Positions 1 to 10,119 of a stretch of 64,000 nucleotides of DNA are shown here, one piece after another. The position numbers and the translations under genes were made by a program. The DNA is taken from assembly GCA_030272155.1 (NCBI GenBank), contig CP126198.1:2418001-2482000 (forward strand), written 5' to 3'. How positions within the stretch are numbered: position 1 is the stretch's first letter; the number at the start of each line of letters is the position of its first letter. The notes below the pieces were generated by a model. That model was not told where the DNA came from, ran no database searches, and was given only the letters and a program-made list of their open reading frames with translations. The DNA is from Tetradesmus obliquus (lineage: Eukaryota; Chlorophyta; Chlorophyceae; Sphaeropleales; Scenedesmaceae).

Positions 1-312
1 CGTGCAGCTAGTGTGGCTGCACAGAGTTTGTTGAGTACTAGTATTCTACACAGTTTCCTGCAAACATCCTTCTTGTGTGATCAAGGCGAATTCTGGAGCT
101 CAAAATTACTAGCAGTTTGGAGCTGCTGCTGCTGGCAGGTGAGGCCCTGCTGTGCAGTTGGGATGCAAGCAAACCAAAGCAGCAGCACTGGCAGCTGTGC
201 CTTACTGTGCCTGCCACATACAGCAGGTTGCTATGCCAGCATGGCTGTCTGCTTGCAAGCTGTGTTGATTTGTTGCAAAATGCAGATGCTGCGTTTGTAC
301 CATGCCCAGCTG
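1..312. mobile_element. B element, right part (cut by window start)
   Basis: This is the right-hand part of the 721-bp B element. Its right terminal inverted repeat is at 294-312 (TTTGTACCATGCCCAGCTG). There is no credible coding sequence in it. Confidence 0.8.
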
Positions 313-554
313 AGACTGTAATTGCATGCCAGCCTTTGCTGCAGCAGTTCTTAGCCTGCACTGCATCCCTTCTGTTGCTGTTCCTGGACTTGGTGCCTGA
401 AGTGCACACCTACCTTTTTATGCTATGGCTGATGTGCTCCTGCTGCTGCTGGGTATGCAGCTGATTTTACTGCGGCAGTAGCACTGTTTGCAATCTATGA
501 TATCTGCCTGGGCAGGAGCAGCAGCAGCAGCAGACGACAGGAAACGTTACAGCT

Positions 555-1085
555 ATGTGTGCTTTGAATCACGGTGGCATGTGCTTTTCAACTGCAGTTG
601 TTGGTGGGCGTGACAGCAGCAGCATGTGCCAGCAGGTGCCTCACTGCTGCTACCTAATTTTTTTGCGAAGGCTTTCAGTACAGCGCTGTGTTCAACGTCG
701 TTTAATGTTCATTCCAAATTGTTTACAGGTGCTGCAGCAACGCGATCGAGCTGCAGTGCTCTGGACATCCGTGTTGACCCGTCAGGCTCACCTGCAACGT
801 GGGCTTGCGAGGGCCCTTCAGGATTGGTTTTCTGCCTCAACCAAAGGTACGTTGCATAATGTGTCGACGATGATGAGTTGGCAGCGTGGCAGCTGTGTGG
901 CTCGGAGCAGGCTTGTTTCAGGGCACCTTTCCGTCTTGAAGTTCTTCACCATACCGCAGTTTATTTCGGCTCGAGCCATGCTTAAATCAATCATCAAATA
1001 TAAAAGTTAATTTACCGCAAGGTTTCTTGCAGGCTCCGTGCATAAAGCTTGGCAGGCCAACAGTCGTCACAACTCACGCGAGTGA
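555..1085 (+). CDS. Candidate small companion gene of the A unit, copy 1
   Basis: A frame runs from ATG 555 to a clean donor (AAAG|GTACGT) at 846. It can join an acceptor (CTTGCAG|GC) at 1033 and stop at 1083-1085, giving about 114 residues. An alternative is that the first exon begins at 729, after a good acceptor (TTGTTTACAG). I do not recognise the protein. The block 729-846 has a diverged relative near 22840-22970 that is also open in the same frame and ends at an equivalent donor; this is the main reason to regard it as coding. It is rich in Arg, Gln and Leu with no visible catalytic motif. It could be an accessory transposon protein or a captured exon. Confidence 0.35.
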
Positions 1086-1559
1086 CAGCAGCAGGAGCCA
1101 TGTTCAAGAGCTACGAGCGTAGTTGAATTATGCCAGGAATTTTTCCGTTACATTCGGCAATTCAGCATGACTGCAAATGCCTGTATGTGAAATGGCCACC
1201 AAGTGCCTTGCTGCCTTGCAGCAGTTGTTTGAAGCAGGAACCACTCCTGACAAGTCTGAGCACCAAAGCACAACATCCACATGTAGTTTACTCATACCAT
1301 AAGCTTCTGAACATGCCATTTCGTTCCCACACTCGCTCTCAGGTGAACACCAGGAAGTAACCACCCTACAGCAGCATGGTGCCAGCACCTCCCAAGCCCC
1401 GGGCGGTGCGAACATGCAGGACGGCGACAAGCGCAGGTGCCCTCAAACAGGTGAGCTCAAGGGCTCTCTGAGTGACACCCTGTGCACTGCTGGCTAGCCA
1501 TCTTGCATGCAGCTGACAGCCACAATCCCTACATGCCATGCAGCAGCACAACAGCAGAC

Positions 1560-3763
1560 TCAGCGCTGGTCTTTCCTGGGGTAGTCGCCAGCAGTGCCGC
1601 GGCGCTGCTTCCCGTCTCGGCACACACAAAGACTCCTCTTGCGGCTGCGCACCATGTTCCACAAATCTGGCAGCTTCAATACATCAGCCATGACAGATGC
1701 AGCTGTGATCTTCATAAAGGTGTTGTACAGGCCGTGCTGCAGGTCTCGCGGCTTCACATCAGCACCACCCAGCTGGCAGCTGTTATACAAGTAGTTGCGG
1801 AAGGCTGCTTTGAGGCTGCCAAATGCATGTTCAATGGGCTTGTTGAAATCTGGGGAGTAGGGTGCAAAGTGCAGCAGTTGATCTTCATTGATGCCACCTG
1901 CAACCAACATCTGTAGGCCATCCTTCCCCAGGTGAACACTTGGGTTGTCAAAGATGTACAGCGGCGTAGTGCCGCGCTGCGCCTGCTGTTGGTTGGCTAT
2001 GTCTTTGATCTCCATCATGCAGTGAACAAACTCCAGCTGAGTCATGCTCTTGGCCTGCTGGGTTGGTTTGTCCTTCAACTGCAGGTGCAAGAATTGCCGG
2101 ATTGGCAGCGCGCAGCCTTGTTAGCAGCGCAGGAGCGCAACGCAGCGGTGTGGATGGATGCGATGGGACGCTTCTACATCAGGCTCAGTGCAGACAAGGT
2201 CAGATACATCACCAAGTCTATGAGGGGGCAGAGATTGTTCTGGGGCTTGACTGGCTGCTTGCCAGGTGTGCAGCACTTCAAGTTCTGCGCGCCGCGTGCA
2301 GTCGCCACAGCAGCAGCGCTTCAGTGCAAGATGTGTGCATGTGTGCTGGCTGATATGGTTGGCACATGCATGGGCTACATGCACACAAGCGAGGAGCAGC
2401 TGGTGTGCATGCTGTACTGGTTAGGCACCAGCAGCAGTATGTGTGCTCAGGTAGCAGTGGACTGGTGGGATGGGCGGATTGATTTCCTCCATGCACAGCA
2501 CAACATGCTGATTCAAGCTGATGGCTCATGTCATGACAAGGGTTATTACAGCAGCAGCAGGCAGCTGGTGCTGGAGCGCGACTTTGAGTTCTGCGCTGCA
2601 GCATATGACAACTGGCTGCAGCCAGGGGGCAGTGTGCTGCGCGTGAGCATGCGCGGATGTGACATGCACCAATCCTTGCACATTGGTTTCCAGCTTGCTG
2701 CTGCAGGTGGTGTCATTGTACTGTCACCAAGTTACTCTGCTGTTATGTTCACAGCAGAGGACGGGCAGCGCTGCAGCTTCACTACAGCACTAAAAAAAGC
2801 ACTGCGGGACTGTTACTACACAGTACAGCAGGGCTGGCATGTCTTTCAATGGCAGGCGCCTGCGCAGTAGCAGCGCACACTCACCATGTACGGTACATTG
2901 AGGTTGCCAACATGGTCCTTGTTGTCTGTTGTGCCGGTGACAAACTTGCAGTAGACGGGCCCGTGCACAGCGTTGACGGCGCAGACAAAGTGCAACTTGA
3001 CCGGCTCTGCGTCCTTGCCCTTGCGCATCCATTTGCATGGCAGCACAGCATGCACGTTTTCATCGTGTGCATCACAATAGACCTTGACGGAGCCGCCTGC
3101 CAGGTCTGACATCCAGAATTTGCACTCATCAATGAAATATATGCGCTGCAGCATGTCGGGGTCACTTTGGTACTTCTGCCACAGCGCCGCAGCTGCTGCC
3201 TTTCGCCTTTGTTTCTGTATCTTTGTCAAGTCCAGCTTCACATCTATTCTCCTGCGCACCAGGTCGGGGTCAGCCCATTTCATGTACTTCAGCAGTCTCT
3301 TGGGTGTGATGTTGTAGTCAGTGCACAGCTGGCGCAGTGTGTCATTTTCCTGACATGCGACTTCGATTGAAGTCCACCACACGTGCACATCAACCTTTCT
3401 CTTTGATTCTGCAGATGGGTAGGCCTTTACCACCTTGCCAGCCTTGAATATTGTGCTGGCATGGAAGGCGACAGCATGTGGGACATTTGAGGGCCTGCCG
3501 CCATGCTTGGGTGTAGCCACTGTGCCGTTTGCTGTGAAGTTCTTGTGATGAAGTTTGCAGAACAGGTTCAGGTCCCCGTGTACCTCCTTGGCGTAGTCAG
3601 GGTACTGCTCTCTGTAATAATATGCGGGCGTAAACTTTTCGTCAGCTGTGGTCAAAGCCATTATCACACACACCACCGCCGCCACCCTCATGGCCGTGGT
3701 GCTGCGGTTGCTCTTCCATCCTGAAGGGTGCTTGCGCACCATGGACAGCCCCCCTGCAGGCAT
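1560..3763 (-). CDS. Tc1/mariner/IS630-superfamily DDE transposase, copy 1
   Basis: Exon 1 is 3763-2885 (293 residues) and exon 2 is 2078-1560, giving a 465-residue product. The intron 2884-2079 begins GTGAGT, ends CTGCAG, and has a CTAAC branch-point candidate 43 nt before exon 2; the join is in phase 0. The N-terminal ~200 residues are basic and probably bind DNA. Catalytic residues are Asp212 (FIDECKFW), Asp337 (IFDNPSVH) and Glu376 (KPIEHAFGSLK), with the typical YSPDFN before the Glu. By my count 38 residues separate the second Asp and the Glu (DD38E-like spacing). The product would cut and rejoin transposon ends in the nucleus. The frame is intact and looks functional. The closest subfamily is not determined. 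Confidence 0.88.
2079..2884 (-). other. Transposase intron hosting an antisense ORF
   Basis: This 806-nt intron has donor GTGAGT at 2884-2879, acceptor CTGCAG ending at 2079 and a CTAAC branch-point candidate with its A at 2121. Of its length, 717 nt are the opposite-strand nuclease-like frame. That leaves 75 nt on the acceptor side and 14 nt on the donor side. The same intron recurs in the other four A units. Confidence 0.75.
2154..2870 (+). CDS. Intron-nested antisense nuclease-like protein (PD-(D/E)xK, Vsr/DUF559/EDxHD type), copy 1
   Basis: The open frame extends back to 1932, but the first ATG is 2154, giving 238 residues. The ATG-to-stop frame lies wholly inside the transposase intron 2079-2884, on the other strand. 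Residues ~110-165 read as the core of small PD-(D/E)xK nucleases: RIDF (Asp110), a hydrophobic strand ending in ADGSCHD (Asp123, His127), an RD (Arg142-Asp143) in a helix, and a closing VLRVS strand. A Glu pair (80-81) in the preceding helix could supply the Glu of an EDxHD-type site. Cysteines at 45, 58, 61 and 63 may bind zinc. The fold assignment is by pattern only. It may act as a homing or transposition accessory endonuclease, or be an unrelated protein. Confidence 0.55.
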   Translation: MDAMGRFYIRLSADKVRYITKSMRGQRLFWGLTGCLPGVQHFKFCAPRAVATAAALQCKMCACVLADMVGTCMGYMHTSEEQLVCMLYWLGTSSSMCAQVAVDWWDGRIDFLHAQHNMLIQADGSCHDKGYYSSSRQLVLERDFEFCAAAYDNWLQPGGSVLRVSMRGCDMHQSLHIGFQLAAAGGVIVLSPSYSAVMFTAEDGQRCSFTTALKKALRDCYYTVQQGWHVFQWQAPAQ

Positions 3764-3871
3764 GAATCCAAAACATATGGATATGTTAGCTGTGCTTCTA
3801 GCAGCAGTGTGAACAGAAGTAACTGGTCAGGTCAAACAACAGCCTGCGGCATCATGGAGTTTGACCGGTCT

Positions 3872-4592
3872 CAGCTGGGCATGGTACAAATGTAGCGAAC
3901 AAGTGGCCTACATATAAATGTCAAGCTTTCAACGACGAATCTAAATCAATTTGAGCTGTTAGCAGTGGCACAGTGTGCTGCAAGAAAAGTGCTAAAACAC
4001 GTTGCCCTGAAGTGCCCCGACTCGACTGTTACATATGTTAACTTGCGCTGTAGAGTGTTGCTGTGGGTGCTGCTGCCTGCAACATGTTTTGATGTGTAAT
4101 GTAATACTTCTGGGCTTCCCTTGCTGGCTGATCAGGCACTGCAGTTCTGGTGTGCCAAGTGCCCTGCCGCTGCTGTTGCGCTCTGCTGCTTGGCGCTGTG
4201 CGCTGCACATACAGTTTCAACTGTCATATCTGTGACATACTGCGCAACACCGCTTCAGGCCCACCGGCAGCTGCTGCGCGCGTGCAGCTAGTGTGGCTGC
4301 ACAGAGTTTGTTGAGTACTAGTATTCTACACAGTTTCCTGCAAACATCCTTCTTGTGTGATCAAGGCGAATTCTGGAGCTCAAAATTACTAGCAGTTTGG
4401 AGCTGCTGCTGCTGGCAGGTGAGGCCCTGCTGTGCAGTTGGGATGCAAGCAAACCAAAGCAGCAGCACTGGCAGCTGTGCCTTACTGTGCCTGCCACATA
4501 CAGCAGGTTGCTATGCCAGCATGGCTGTCTGCTTGCAAGCTGTGTTGATTTGTTGCAAAATGCAGATGCTGCGTTTGTACCATGCCCAGCTG
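3872..4592. mobile_element. B element, copy 2 (721 bp, 19-bp TIRs)
   Basis: It is bounded by perfect 19-bp inverted repeats, CAGCTGGGCATGGTACAAA at 3872-3890 and its complement at 4574-4592. The flanking GTCT/AGAC extends the symmetry to 23 bp. It has no convincing coding frame, so it looks like a non-autonomous (MITE-like) element. It is inserted about 110 bp upstream of the transposase start codon of the A unit to its left. I see no direct target-site duplication. Confidence 0.75.
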
Positions 4593-4834
4593 AGACTGTA
4601 ATTGCATGCCAGCCTTTGCTGCAGCAGTTCTTAGCCTGCACTGCATCCCTTCTGTTGCTGTTCCTGGACTTGGTGCCTGAAGTGCACACCTACCTTTTTA
4701 TGCTATGGCTGATGTGCTCCTGCTGCTGCTGGGTATGCAGCTGATTTTACTGCGGCAGTAGCACTGTTTGCAATCTATGATATCTGCCTGGGCAGGAGCA
4801 GCAGCAGCAGCAGACGACAGGAAACGTTACAGCT

Positions 4835-5365
4835 ATGTGTGCTTTGAATCACGGTGGCATGTGCTTTTCAACTGCAGTTGTTGGTGGGCGTGACAGCAGC
4901 AGCATGTGCCAGCAGGTGCCTCACTGCTGCTACCTAATTTTTTTGCGAAGGCTTTCAGTACAGCGCTGTGTTCAACGTCGTTTAATGTTCATTCCAAATT
5001 GTTTACAGGTGCTGCAGCAACGCGATCGAGCTGCAGTGCTCTGGACATCCGTGTTGACCCGTCAGGCTCACCTGCAACGTGGGCTTGCGAGGGCCCTTCA
5101 GGATTGGTTTTCTGCCTCAACCAAAGGTACGTTGCATAATGTGTCGACGATGATGAGTTGGCAGCGTGGCAGCTGTGTGGCTCGGAGCAGGCTTGTTTCA
5201 GGGCACCTTTCCGTCTTGAAGTTCTTCACCATACCGCAGTTTATTTCGGCTCGAGCCATGCTTAAATCAATCATCAAATATAAAAGTTAATTTACCGCAA
5301 GGTTTCTTGCAGGCTCCGTGCATAAAGCTTGGCAGGCCAACAGTCGTCACAACTCACGCGAGTGA
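4835..5365 (+). CDS. Candidate small companion gene, copy 2
   Basis: Same as 555-1085; exons 4835-5126 and 5313-5365. Confidence 0.35.
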
Positions 5366-5839
5366 CAGCAGCAGGAGCCATGTTCAAGAGCTACGAGCGT
5401 AGTTGAATTATGCCAGGAATTTTTCCGTTACATTCGGCAATTCAGCATGACTGCAAATGCCTGTATGTGAAATGGCCACCAAGTGCCTTGCTGCCTTGCA
5501 GCAGTTGTTTGAAGCAGGAACCACTCCTGACAAGTCTGAGCACCAAAGCACAACATCCACATGTAGTTTACTCATACCATAAGCTTCTGAACATGCCATT
5601 TCGTTCCCACACTCGCTCTCAGGTGAACACCAGGAAGTAACCACCCTACAGCAGCATGGTGCCAGCACCTCCCAAGCCCCGGGCGGTGCGAACATGCAGG
5701 ACGGCGACAAGCGCAGGTGCCCTCAAACAGGTGAGCTCAAGGGCTCTCTGAGTGACACCCTGTGCACTGCTGGCTAGCCATCTTGCATGCAGCTGACAGC
5801 CACAATCCCTACATGCCATGCAGCAGCACAACAGCAGAC

Positions 5840-8043
5840 TCAGCGCTGGTCTTTCCTGGGGTAGTCGCCAGCAGTGCCGCGGCGCTGCTTCCCGTCTCGG
5901 CACACACAAAGACTCCTCTTGCGGCTGCGCACCATGTTCCACAAATCTGGCAGCTTCAATACATCAGCCATGACAGATGCAGCTGTGATCTTCATAAAGG
6001 TGTTGTACAGGCCGTGCTGCAGGTCTCGCGGCTTCACATCAGCACCACCCAGCTGGCAGCTGTTATACAAGTAGTTGCGGAAGGCTGCTTTGAGGCTGCC
6101 AAATGCATGTTCAATGGGCTTGTTGAAATCTGGGGAGTAGGGTGCAAAGTGCAGCAGTTGATCTTCATTGATGCCACCTGCAACCAACATCTGTAGGCCA
6201 TCCTTCCCCAGGTGAACACTTGGGTTGTCAAAGATGTACAGCGGCGTAGTGCCGCGCTGCGCCTGCTGTTGGTTGGCTATGTCTTTGATCTCCATCATGC
6301 AGTGAACAAACTCCAGCTGAGTCATGCTCTTGGCCTGCTGGGTTGGTTTGTCCTTCAACTGCAGGTGCAAGAATTGCCGGATTGGCAGCGCGCAGCCTTG
6401 TTAGCAGCGCAGGAGCGCAACGCAGCGGTGTGGATGGATGCGATGGGACGCTTCTACATCAGGCTCAGTGCAGACAAGGTCAGATACATCACCAAGTCTA
6501 TGAGGGGGCAGAGATTGTTCTGGGGCTTGACTGGCTGCTTGCCAGGTGTGCAGCACTTCAAGTTCTGCGCGCCGCGTGCAGTCGCCACAGCAGCAGCGCT
6601 TCAGTGCAAGATGTGTGCATGTGTGCTGGCTGATATGGTTGGCACATGCATGGGCTACATGCACACAAGCGAGGAGCAGCTGGTGTGCATGCTGTACTGG
6701 TTAGGCACCAGCAGCAGTATGTGTGCTCAGGTAGCAGTGGACTGGTGGGATGGGCGGATTGATTTCCTCCATGCACAGCACAACATGCTGATTCAAGCTG
6801 ATGGCTCATGTCATGACAAGGGTTATTACAGCAGCAGCAGGCAGCTGGTGCTGGAGCGCGACTTTGAGTTCTGCGCTGCAGCATATGACAACTGGCTGCA
6901 GCCAGGGGGCAGTGTGCTGCGCGTGAGCATGCGCGGATGTGACATGCACCAATCCTTGCACATTGGTTTCCAGCTTGCTGCTGCAGGTGGTGTCATTGTA
7001 CTGTCACCAAGTTACTCTGCTGTTATGTTCACAGCAGAGGACGGGCAGCGCTGCAGCTTCACTACAGCACTAAAAAAAGCACTGCGGGACTGTTACTACA
7101 CAGTACAGCAGGGCTGGCATGTCTTTCAATGGCAGGCGCCTGCGCAGTAGCAGCGCACACTCACCATGTACGGTACATTGAGGTTGCCAACATGGTCCTT
7201 GTTGTCTGTTGTGCCGGTGACAAACTTGCAGTAGACGGGCCCGTGCACAGCGTTGACGGCGCAGACAAAGTGCAACTTGACCGGCTCTGCGTCCTTGCCC
7301 TTGCGCATCCATTTGCATGGCAGCACAGCATGCACGTTTTCATCGTGTGCATCACAATAGACCTTGACGGAGCCGCCTGCCAGGTCTGACATCCAGAATT
7401 TGCACTCATCAATGAAATATATGCGCTGCAGCATGTCGGGGTCACTTTGGTACTTCTGCCACAGCGCCGCAGCTGCTGCCTTTCGCCTTTGTTTCTGTAT
7501 CTTTGTCAAGTCCAGCTTCACATCTATTCTCCTGCGCACCAGGTCGGGGTCAGCCCATTTCATGTACTTCAGCAGTCTCTTGGGTGTGATGTTGTAGTCA
7601 GTGCACAGCTGGCGCAGTGTGTCATTTTCCTGACATGCGACTTCGATTGAAGTCCACCACACGTGCACATCAACCTTTCTCTTTGATTCTGCAGATGGGT
7701 AGGCCTTTACCACCTTGCCAGCCTTGAATATTGTGCTGGCATGGAAGGCGACAGCATGTGGGACATTTGAGGGCCTGCCGCCATGCTTGGGTGTAGCCAC
7801 TGTGCCGTTTGCTGTGAAGTTCTTGTGATGAAGTTTGCAGAACAGGTTCAGGTCCCCGTGTACCTCCTTGGCGTAGTCAGGGTACTGCTCTCTGTAATAA
7901 TATGCGGGCGTAAACTTTTCGTCAGCTGTGGTCAAAGCCATTATCACACACACCACCGCCGCCACCCTCATGGCCGTGGTGCTGCGGTTGCTCTTCCATC
8001 CTGAAGGGTGCTTGCGCACCATGGACAGCCCCCCTGCAGGCAT
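5840..8043 (-). CDS. DDE transposase, copy 2
   Basis: Exons 8043-7165 and 6358-5840. Identical product to copy 1, with all three catalytic acidic residues present. Confidence 0.88.
6434..7150 (+). CDS. Intron-nested antisense nuclease-like protein, copy 2
   Basis: Identical to 2154-2870, nested in intron 6359-7164 of transposase copy 2. Confidence 0.55.
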   Translation: MDAMGRFYIRLSADKVRYITKSMRGQRLFWGLTGCLPGVQHFKFCAPRAVATAAALQCKMCACVLADMVGTCMGYMHTSEEQLVCMLYWLGTSSSMCAQVAVDWWDGRIDFLHAQHNMLIQADGSCHDKGYYSSSRQLVLERDFEFCAAAYDNWLQPGGSVLRVSMRGCDMHQSLHIGFQLAAAGGVIVLSPSYSAVMFTAEDGQRCSFTTALKKALRDCYYTVQQGWHVFQWQAPAQ

Positions 8044-8151
8044 GAATCCAAAACATATGGATATGTTAGCTGTGCTTCTAGCAGCAGTGTGAACAGAAGT
8101 AACTGGTCAGGTCAAACAACAGCCTGCGGCATCATGGAGTTTGACCGGTCT

Positions 8152-8872
8152 CAGCTGGGCATGGTACAAATGTAGCGAACAAGTGGCCTACATATAAATG
8201 TCAAGCTTTCAACGACGAATCTAAATCAATTTGAGCTGTTAGCAGTGGCACAGTGTGCTGCAAGAAAAGTGCTAAAACACGTTGCCCTGAAGTGCCCCGA
8301 CTCGGCTGTTACATATGTTAACTTGCGCTGTAGAGTGTTGCTGTGGGTGCTGCTGCCTGCAACATGTTTTGATGTGTATTGTAATTCTTCTGGGCTTCCC
8401 TTGCTGGCTGATCAGGCACTGCAGTTCTGGTGTGCCAAGTGCCCTGCCGCTGCTGTTGCGCTCTGCTGCTTGGCGCTGTGCGCTGCACATACAGTTTCAA
8501 CTGTCATATCTGTGACATACTGCGCAACACCGCTTCAGGCCCACCGGCAGCTGCTGCGCGCGTGCAGCTAGTGTGGCTGCACAGAGTTTGTTGAGTACTA
8601 GTATTCTACACAGTTTCCTGCAAACATCCTTCTTGTGTGATCAAGGCGAATTCTGGAGCTCAAAATTACTAGCAGTTTGGAGCTGCTGCTGCTGGCAGGT
8701 GAGGCCCTGCTGTGCAGTTGGGATGCAAGCAAACCAAAGCAGCAGCACTGGCAGCTGTGCCTTACTGTGCCTGCCACATACAGCAGGTTGCTATGCCAGC
8801 ATGGCTGTCTGCTTGCAAGCTGTGTTGATTTGTTGCAAAATGCAGATGCTGCGTTTGTACCATGCCCAGCTG
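8152..8872. mobile_element. B element, copy 3
   Basis: Terminal repeats at 8152-8170 and 8854-8872. It differs from copy 2 at a few bases, for example near 8305 and 8379-8387. Confidence 0.75.
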
Positions 8873-9114
8873 AGACTGTAATTGCATGCCAGCCTTTGCT
8901 GCAGCAGTTCTTAGCCTGCACTGCATCCCTTCTGTTGCTGTTCCTGGACTTGGTGCCTGAAGTGCACACCTACCTTTTTATGCTATGGCTGATGTGCTCC
9001 TGCTGCTGCTGGGTATGCAGCTGATTTTACTGCGGCAGTAGCACTGTTTGCAATCTATGATATCTGCCTGGGCAGGAGCAGCAGCAGCAGCAGACGACAG
9101 GAAACGTTACAGCT

Positions 9115-9645
9115 ATGTGTGCTTTGAATCACGGTGGCATGTGCTTTTCAACTGCAGTTGTTGGTGGGCGTGACAGCAGCAGCATGTGCCAGCAGGTGCC
9201 TCACTGCTGCTACCTAATTTTTTTGCGAAGGCTTTCAGTACAGCGCTGTGTTCAACGTCGTTTAATGTTCATTCCAAATTGTTTACAGGTGCTGCAGCAA
9301 CGCGATCGAGCTGCAGTGCTCTGGACATCCGTGTTGACCCGTCAGGCTCACCTGCAACGTGGGCTTGCGAGGGCCCTTCAGGATTGGTTTTCTGCCTCAA
9401 CCAAAGGTACGTTGCATAATGTGTCGACGATGATGAGTTGGCAGCGTGGCAGCTGTGTGGCTCGGAGCAGGCTTGTTTCAGGGCACCTTTCCGTCTTGAA
9501 GTTCTTCACCATACCGCAGTTTATTTCGGCTCGAGCCATGCTTAAATCAATCATCAAATATAAAAGTTAATTTACCGCAAGGTTTCTTGCAGGCTCCGTG
9601 CATAAAGCTTGGCAGGCCAACAGTCGTCACAACTCACGCGAGTGA
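9115..9645 (+). CDS. Candidate small companion gene, copy 3
   Basis: Same as 555-1085; exons 9115-9406 and 9593-9645. Confidence 0.35.
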
Positions 9646-10119
9646 CAGCAGCAGGAGCCATGTTCAAGAGCTACGAGCGTAGTTGAATTATGCCAGGAAT
9701 TTTTCCGTTACATTCGGCAATTCAGCATGACTGCAAATGCCTGTATGTGAAATGGCCACCAAGTGCCTTGCTGCCTTGCAGCAGTTGTTTGAAGCAGGAA
9801 CCACTCCTGACAAGTCTGAGCACCAAAGCACAACATCCACATGTAGTTTACTCATACCATAAGCTTCTGAACATGCCATTTCGTTCCCACACTCGCTCTC
9901 AGGTGAACACCAGGAAGTAACCACCCTACAGCAGCATGGTGCCAGCACCTCCCAAGCCCCGGGCGGTGCGAACATGCAGGACGGCGACAAGCGCAGGTGC
10001 CCTCAAACAGGTGAGCTCAAGGGCTCTCTGAGTGACACCCTGTGCACTGCTGGCTAGCCATCTTGCATGCAGCTGACAGCCACAATCCCTACATGCCATG
10101 CAGCAGCACAACAGCAGAC

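Larger units (their letters stand above)
313..3874. mobile_element. A unit 1 (DDE transposon unit)
   Basis: First complete A unit. It holds a plus-strand candidate gene (555-1085), the minus-strand split transposase (3763-1560) and, inside the transposase intron, a plus-strand nuclease-like frame (2154-2870). The transposase and the small gene of the next unit are head to head, so the B element sits in their shared upstream region. The stretch 1086-1559 holds no recognised gene. Confidence 0.85.
4593..8154. mobile_element. A unit 2
   Basis: Second full A unit, with the same gene content and order as unit 1. Confidence 0.85.

Noticed and set aside
1482..1916. Plus-strand frame of 144 codons in each A unit.
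   Set aside because: It lies antisense to transposase exon 2, whose motifs are clear; it shows no independent motif.
1932..2153. N-terminal extension of the nuclease-like frame.
   Set aside because: It has no ATG (it opens at GTG), and 1932-2078 is antisense to transposase exon 2; the first ATG is at 2154.
294..3890. The 23-bp inverted repeat pair read as the ends of the A transposon (TTTGTACC...GGTACAAA).
   Set aside because: The same repeats read outward as the ends of B. The array edge, the B-less junction and the B-less relic at 22258 all fit B as the mobile piece, so I assign the repeats to B.
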